Shown in pieces: positions 59,975-64,000 of a stretch of 64,000 bases of DNA. The stretch comes from Bacteroidaceae bacterium. GTDB taxonomy: Bacteria; Bacteroidota; Bacteroidia; Bacteroidales; Bacteroidaceae. A program made the translations under genes and the position numbers. The notes beneath the pieces were generated by a model that ran no database searches, had not been told where the DNA came from, and saw only the letters and a list, made by a program, of their open reading frames with translations. The first letter of the stretch is position 1. The number at the start of each line of letters is the position of its first letter. The stretch lies in the NCBI GenBank assembly GCA_017427065.1, contig JAFRTL010000016.1:279054-343053 (forward strand). The letters run 5' to 3'.

Positions 59975-60363
59975 TTCCTTTTCATCGTCATTTGTTTTTC
60001 CTTTGCCATCTTCTCAGCAAAGGCTTCTTCACCATGCTCGTGTATATAATGGATACATGCAGTCCTATCACTATTGAACAAGAAAGCAAAAATCTTACCG
60101 ACAAAGTTGTTGTGGATCTTACATTCTTTCACATCCTTGTCGCACTCGGCGCAAGTGTGAAAGCCTTTCTCTTGGCAACATTTGCGGATTTTACACCTTT
60201 GAAACCCCTTGGAAAGGGGTTGGCCTAAGCCAGGGTTATCTTCCTCTGAGGGTTGACATCCTGCACATTGTTCATTGAGAAACTTTTTGCATGCACCGCA
60301 ATATAAACCACATGCGGCAATCTGCTGGGAATTGTTCGTCACATCTTTCATTGTGTAACTCAT
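59971..60363 (-). CDS. Cysteine-rich DUF3795 protein with palindromic insert
   Basis: 130 residues with clustered cysteines: ACGLYCGACKKFL, CAGC, CKIRKCCQEKGFHTCAECDKDVKECK, probably binding metal. Between CAGCQPSEEDNP and CKIRK lies GLGQPLSKGFQR, encoded by two adjacent palindromes; relatives I know of have only a short spacer there, so this looks like an in-frame insertion. Starts 46 bases after merR and overlaps the GNAT gene. Function unknown. Confidence 0.8.
   Translation of the reverse strand: MSYTMKDVTNNSQQIAACGLYCGACKKFLNEQCAGCQPSEEDNPGLGQPLSKGFQRCKIRKCCQEKGFHTCAECDKDVKECKIHNNFVGKIFAFLFNSDRTACIHYIHEHGEEAFAEKMAKEKQMTMKRK
60203..60231. repeat. In-frame palindromes inside the DUF3795 gene
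   Basis: AACCCCTT-GGA-AAGGGGTT (60203-60221), perfect 8-bp arms, followed directly by GGC-CTAA-GCC (60222-60231). They encode most of a 12-residue insert between two Cys clusters. Confidence 0.6.
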
Positions 60364-60409
60364 TTTGTCCTGACCGCCCCCAAATATATGGGACGACCAG
60401 GACGGATTA

Positions 60410-61234
60410 TTACTCTATTGGTATCTGAATCACCGACAGCCATTTCTCAGGATCATCCTGGTTCCAGACACCATCGATGTAGCACGTGCGATGCTGGCCG
60501 ACGGGCTTCAGGCCGTGCTCCTCAATGTAGCGGAAGGCCTCGGTGAATGACTCGTAGAAGCGTTCGTAGGGGCCAATGTGCTTCATGCAGAGTGCCTTTG
60601 GCACGGCGGGCAGGCGCTTGAACTGGATGATGGTGCTGTCTTCGCCCATCTCCTCCACCTGTTCGCAATACTCAATGTCGATGTCAGTAGGGGTGTACTC
60701 CTTGTTGTGCTCGATGGTGAAGCAGTAACCTGGTGGCGGACACTTGCATCCTAAACGTTGCATTTCAGGACCAATCTTCTCGACACACATAGGGCCGATA
60801 GCGGCGTAGTTAGGAATTACTTCACGATGGCTTGCCACAATGATTTCTGGCAGAGATTGAATGCTGAATTTTTCCATTGTCTTCATTTCTTTGCGAGCGT
60901 TCCTCCAGTCGAGCAGTTGGTTGCGACGGGCTATCAGTGCCTTCAGCTGTGCCTCCGTTTCCCTGATTTTCTCGGTCATCTGGGGGATGGTTGGCGTATG
61001 CGAACCATCGTCAAACAGATCCTTAATTTCGTCCAGCGAGAAGCCGAGACGTTGCAGGTCGCGGATGTCCTTCAACTGTTGCATCTGGTCGATACTGTAG
61101 TAGCGGTAGCCAGTCCACTCGTCTACCTCGTCAGGCGTGAGCAGTCCTTTCTGTTCGTAGTGACGCAGGGTCTTTACCGTCACCTGCATCAACTGTGAGA
61201 ACTCTCCGATTTTTAACCTTGTTTTTTTACTCAT
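60410..61234 (-). CDS. MerR-family regulator with GyrI-like effector domain
   Basis: 274 residues: MerR winged helix (IGEFSQLMQVTVKTLRHYEQKGLLTPDEVDEWTGYRYY, about 7-45), a dimerising coiled coil (about 75-115), and a GyrI-like/SOUL drug-binding domain (about 120-274). This is the layout of BmrR-type multidrug sensors. First gene of a likely five-gene operon (merR, DUF3795, GNAT, CAT-like, GNAT). A perfect palindrome next to its -7 box suggests autoregulation. Confidence 0.92.
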   Translation of the reverse strand: MSKKTRLKIGEFSQLMQVTVKTLRHYEQKGLLTPDEVDEWTGYRYYSIDQMQQLKDIRDLQRLGFSLDEIKDLFDDGSHTPTIPQMTEKIRETEAQLKALIARRNQLLDWRNARKEMKTMEKFSIQSLPEIIVASHREVIPNYAAIGPMCVEKIGPEMQRLGCKCPPPGYCFTIEHNKEYTPTDIDIEYCEQVEEMGEDSTIIQFKRLPAVPKALCMKHIGPYERFYESFTEAFRYIEEHGLKPVGQHRTCYIDGVWNQDDPEKWLSVIQIPIE

Positions 61235-61262
61235 ATCGCGCGATGTTTATGCTAAGCAACTG

Positions 61263-61296
61263 CAAAGTTAAGGTATGACCTTAGGGACGAGTCAAG
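61263..61296 (-). promoter_or_regulatory. merR promoter and MerR-type operator
   Basis: On the minus strand: TTG (61294-61292 region), 22-base spacer, TAACTTTG (61270-61263). Within the spacer lies TAAGGT-ATG-ACCTTA (61269-61283), a perfect 15-base palindrome touching the -7 box. An overlong spacer with a dyad inside is the classical layout of MerR-activated promoters. Confidence 0.7.
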
Positions 61297-61366
61297 AGAA
61301 ATGAATACTTTAACATGGATTTAACACATCGTTGCTCTTTCTTTTACTCCCAGCCAGTAGCTCCAT

Positions 61367-61405
61367 GCAATAATGGCGGGAACGAGGGACGAGATACATT
61401 ATTGC
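61367..61405. other. Inverted repeat after the beta-lactamase gene
   Basis: GCAATAATG (61367-61375) and CATTATTGC (61397-61405), a 9-bp stem with a 21-base loop, just downstream of the fusion gene. Possible transcript end; no T-tract. Confidence 0.35.
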
Positions 61406-61414
61406 CAGGTGAAA

Positions 61415-62842
61415 TCATTGTTCTAACAGTTGTCTGGCAATATTTGATATCACTGCCTCAGATGGTGAGTGCGTGGTGAAGACGGCGATAATGGCGTGGT
61501 TTCCATCAGGCATGAGAATAATACCTGCATCGTTCATGTCTTGCAATCCTTCAGTAGATGGGAATCCTGTACCTGTCTTATGTACGATACGAGCATCTGT
61601 GGGTATCGCAGCAGGGATTCGTTTCAGTCCTGTTGAGCAGTCTGCCATCGCTTTCCAGATGAACGTCAGATATTGGTTGTCGTCTTTATGATGATAAAAC
61701 CATTCGAACAAACGAACCATTTCGGTGGGGGTGGAACTATTTGCGATGGTCTTTGCTGGATTCTTGTGCATCTGTTCCTCTGTCATGCGGACATGTGTAT
61801 CGTGGAATCCAAGCTTTCTCATGTATTTCTCTACTGCTTGGGGCATACCGCAATACTTGAAAAGGAGTTCGCTGGCATTGTTGTCGCTCTGTCCGAGAGA
61901 CAATTCCAGCAGTTCCGCAAACGAAAAGGCCTTGACACCTTCAAATCGTTTTAGCATTGGCGACCATGTATCTTGCATCAGGTCTGCCTTATCGACAACG
62001 ATAGTATCATCAAGATCCAATCCTTTCCTACTCAGGTAATTGGCGACGTATAATGCTTGCGGGAACTTCATCACACTATGCATCGCAAAACGCTCGTTTT
62101 CGTTAATGCCAACAATAGAGCCATTTCGCAAGATGCAGGCACCATAGCTGGTACTGTCGCTTATTGGCTTCGCCTTCGTCCGACAAGACTCGGCCATCTC
62201 CGAGCGAGCTCGGATGGCTCTCGCTGCTCCGTCCGTTGGCTCTTGCGCCAAACACGCTGTGGCAACAAATGCATAAACCAATGTTACTATCTTTCTCATA
62301 TCATATAATATAGTTTCATTGCCCTTCCGCTGGAAGCCACTTCTCGTTTGGCGGGGAGCGTTCCGTCTTATGAAATGTCCCTCTTGTATAGCAGCAAATG
62401 TGGCTACGATTACAGCTATTGAGATGGGAGCGATAGACCACAATGTCATGGGTACTGTAATGAATAGCAGGAAACCCGCCCATTTGTTCGCGAGCGTGTG
62501 AGGGAAGTAGCAACACCCGTAAATCACGAGTGCCGAAAGCTGATTTACAACTTTAATCGCGACAATTATTCCTGCCCATAGCCATAGCCAATGTGGCAGT
62601 TCGAGTATCGGTAGGAGTTTCCAGGCACAACACGCTACAAAGCAGATGTCTGCCAAACTATCCAACAATGCTCCAGTCCTGGTAACGCACTTCAACTTCC
62701 GAGCCAGCCATCCGTCAGCTATGTCGCTGATGCCACAAACGATGTAAAGCACCCAAAACGGACTGCTTGACACATTGCTCAGCAGCAGAGCAAAAGCTCC
62801 CACAATTCGGAGCGATGAGAGGATATTCGGCAGATGTTTCAT
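61415..62842 (-). CDS. CDP-alcohol phosphatidyltransferase in frame with class A beta-lactamase
   Basis: 475 codons without a stop. Residues 1-165: membrane CDP-alcohol phosphatidyltransferase with D40-x2-D43-G44-x2-A47-R48-x8-G57-x3-D61-x3-D65. Residues 182-475: class A2-type beta-lactamase beginning with its own signal-like MRKIVTLVYAFVATACLAQ, with S256-x2-K259, S319-D320-N321 and K422-T423-G424, and TEEQM (about 353-357) near the Glu166 region, as in CfxA-like enzymes. The join (166-181) is unstructured. An internal ATG at 62299 could start the lactamase separately. Overlaps the cysteine hydrolase gene by 4 bases. Confidence 0.85.
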   Translation of the reverse strand: MKHLPNILSSLRIVGAFALLLSNVSSSPFWVLYIVCGISDIADGWLARKLKCVTRTGALLDSLADICFVACCAWKLLPILELPHWLWLWAGIIVAIKVVNQLSALVIYGCCYFPHTLANKWAGFLLFITVPMTLWSIAPISIAVIVATFAAIQEGHFIRRNAPRQTRSGFQRKGNETILYDMRKIVTLVYAFVATACLAQEPTDGAARAIRARSEMAESCRTKAKPISDSTSYGACILRNGSIVGINENERFAMHSVMKFPQALYVANYLSRKGLDLDDTIVVDKADLMQDTWSPMLKRFEGVKAFSFAELLELSLGQSDNNASELLFKYCGMPQAVEKYMRKLGFHDTHVRMTEEQMHKNPAKTIANSSTPTEMVRLFEWFYHHKDDNQYLTFIWKAMADCSTGLKRIPAAIPTDARIVHKTGTGFPSTEGLQDMNDAGIILMPDGNHAIIAVFTTHSPSEAVISNIARQLLEQ

Positions 62843-63330
62843 TGGTATTCAGCAAGTGTCTTAACCTCACAGCCTTTACTTTCGTAATATGCGAGCATCT
62901 CGGGCAGCTTCTTCAAGTCGAAACTGGTGACGCAGTCGGAGAGGACGTGTACCGTGAAGCCAGATTTCCGCATGTTGAAACACGTGGACTTCACGCAGGC
63001 AATGGCATCGGCCCCAGCTACGTAGAACTCATTGATGCCATTCGCAGAGATGAATGCGGAAAAGGGTTCGCTTGTAAGGGCGTTGCTTTTCGTCTTTACG
63101 AAGATATTGCTGGAAACGACCTTCATCTCCGTTACAAGTTCCGCTCCCTTTCTACCAGGTTTGAACGTTCGCGTGGCGGCAGTGACATTATGATGCTTGA
63201 TATAAACCACGTACATCCCCTCAACTGTAGCCCATTCGATGGCAGCATTGATATTGCCAATAATGTCCCTGTAGTGCTTGGTAATGTCGTTCTGAATGTC
63301 GATAACGACAAGTGCTTTGTTGTTCATCAT
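62839..63330 (-). CDS. Isochorismatase-like cysteine hydrolase
   Basis: 163 residues of the isochorismatase-like fold. Catalytic Asp in VVIDIQND, Lys in KTKSNALTS and Cys in DAIACVKSTCFNM form the expected triad. Members hydrolyse amides such as nicotinamide or release products from vinyl ethers; the substrate here is unknown. Directly abuts the upstream FMN-protein gene. Confidence 0.87.
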   Translation of the reverse strand: MMNNKALVVIDIQNDITKHYRDIIGNINAAIEWATVEGMYVVYIKHHNVTAATRTFKPGRKGAELVTEMKVVSSNIFVKTKSNALTSEPFSAFISANGINEFYVAGADAIACVKSTCFNMRKSGFTVHVLSDCVTSFDLKKLPEMLAYYESKGCEVKTLAEYQ

Positions 63331-64000
63331 TTACTCAATCACAAAACTACGTGGATAGAAATCACTATAGAAGCGACCGTCGGTGGCGGTGAACTTCAAG
63401 ACGCAGTAGTTGGGATCGGTCACACCACCGGGATAGTACTGCTCGTCGCCATTGTGCCAGATCATCTCTTTGCTCTTGGCATCAGTCAGCACCTCCATTG
63501 TACCTCTGAGCATCATGCCTTTAAATCCTTTGGCATCACAGAAATAGATGCTGGCCTTAGGGTTAGCCTTGTATTGAGCCACACGTATTGAGAACGTGTT
63601 GGTCGTAAAGTAGAAGGTTTTGATACCCTCACGCTTGCGTGGCTTCAACATGGCCTTGGTCCAAGGAAAACCTTCTTGGTCTACTGATGAGATGTAAGCG
63701 ATGGGCTGTTTGTCGGCCATCTGGGCAATGAGTTCTTTAACGCCTGCCAAAGCAGGGTTGACATTCACGACTTCATCGTTACTAACATTCAACGTTTGGC
63801 GCCAACGCTTCAGCTGGGGAAAGTACGATTTCATCATGCCAATGTACTCCTCTTTGGTGATGGGTTTCTCCAACCCCTCGTTGACAGCGCCAACAAACTG
63901 TGCACAATGTTCAATCATCTCTTCCATCGTGCAGTCCTGCAGGAACTGGCCATCCTTGTAGCAGTACATGCAATAATCTTCGTTCTTACTACCGTCGGCA
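63331..64000 (-). CDS. Zinc-ribbon plus PNPOx-like FMN-binding protein, 5' end missing
   Basis: The frame runs off the window end. Visible N-terminal residues ADGSKNEDYCMYCYKDG are the second half of the putative zinc-ribbon domain that precedes many Bacteroidetes pyridoxamine-phosphate-oxidase-like proteins (its first Cys pair lies outside). After a helical linker (EEMIEHCAQF...), the split-barrel flavin domain starts near PIAYISSVDQEGFPWTKAML and ends YPRSFVIE. It is the first gene seen of a three-gene operon. An ATG at 63969 is internal. Confidence 0.85.
   Translation of the reverse strand, partial: ADGSKNEDYCMYCYKDGQFLQDCTMEEMIEHCAQFVGAVNEGLEKPITKEEYIGMMKSYFPQLKRWRQTLNVSNDEVVNVNPALAGVKELIAQMADKQPIAYISSVDQEGFPWTKAMLKPRKREGIKTFYFTTNTFSIRVAQYKANPKASIYFCDAKGFKGMMLRGTMEVLTDAKSKEMIWHNGDEQYYPGGVTDPNYCVLKFTATDGRFYSDFYPRSFVIE

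Noticed and set aside
62160-62240. TTCGTCCGAC / CGAGCGAGCTCGG repeats as another mobile element
   Set aside because: They fall in the variable mature N-terminus of the beta-lactamase and keep the frame; only weak local symmetry is seen.

Overview
The window reads as the chromosome of a Bacteroidales bacterium, most likely of the Prevotella group. The evidence is the promoter style (TTG, 19-21 bases, then TAnnTTTG), AT-rich leaders without strong Shine-Dalgarno sites, many SPII lipoproteins and Bacteroidetes-type barrels, and families typical of gut or rumen Prevotella (GH92, GH51, GH106, GH2 beta-glucuronidase, DPP5-like S9, PepO). No rRNA, tRNA, CRISPR array, phage or IS transposase was recognised. 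The taxonomic call is inference.

Layout. 1-4.3 kb: 3' part of a GH92 mannosidase, a zinc peptidase, a DUF4332 protein and a PatB/MalY aminotransferase. 4.4-10.6 kb: a tight operon of nucleotidyltransferase, ATP-grasp enzyme, CDP-alcohol phosphatidyltransferase, a flippase-like/HAD fusion and a two-component pair. It looks like a polar-lipid head-group pathway, possibly inositol lipid. 10.7-21 kb: beta-glucuronidase, PorT-like barrel, LysM/periplasmic-binding protein, uvrA, POT transporter, GNAT, SpoU methylase. 21-28.4 kb: OmpA protein, a TPR sensor kinase with its LuxR regulator, and an anti-sigma/transporter/anti-anti-sigma operon. 28.5-37.6 kb: Gfo/Idh oxidoreductase, S9 peptidase, GH51, cytidine deaminase, glucosaminidase-LysM, carboxylesterase.

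37.6-45.4 kb: the complete trp operon on the minus strand (trpB-E-G-D-C-F-A). It is preceded by an attenuator with a 17-residue leader peptide that contains three consecutive Trp codons. It is interrupted at three junctions by copies of one palindromic repeat family. 45.5-49.8 kb: DUF308 protein, plugless barrel, a 45-residue membrane peptide, GT90. 50-58.1 kb: PepO, GH106, acyltransferase, ECF sigma with a putative anti-sigma, DUF6249-like protein. 58.2-61.3 kb: a MerR/GyrI-controlled operon of three acyltransferases and a Cys-rich DUF3795 protein. 61.4-64 kb: a CDP-alcohol phosphatidyltransferase in frame with a class A beta-lactamase, a cysteine hydrolase and an FMN-binding protein that runs off the window.

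The most unusual non-coding content is of three kinds. (1) Heptanucleotide tandem arrays lie directly on or after stop codons at several gene ends. (2) Two intergenic elements (about 22.67-23.05 and 48.34-48.68 kb) share the same order and orientation of short motifs while the motif itself differs (CTTTCAC versus CACTTCAC). (3) The trp-operon repeats sit a near-constant 37-41 bases upstream of trpE, trpD and trpA.
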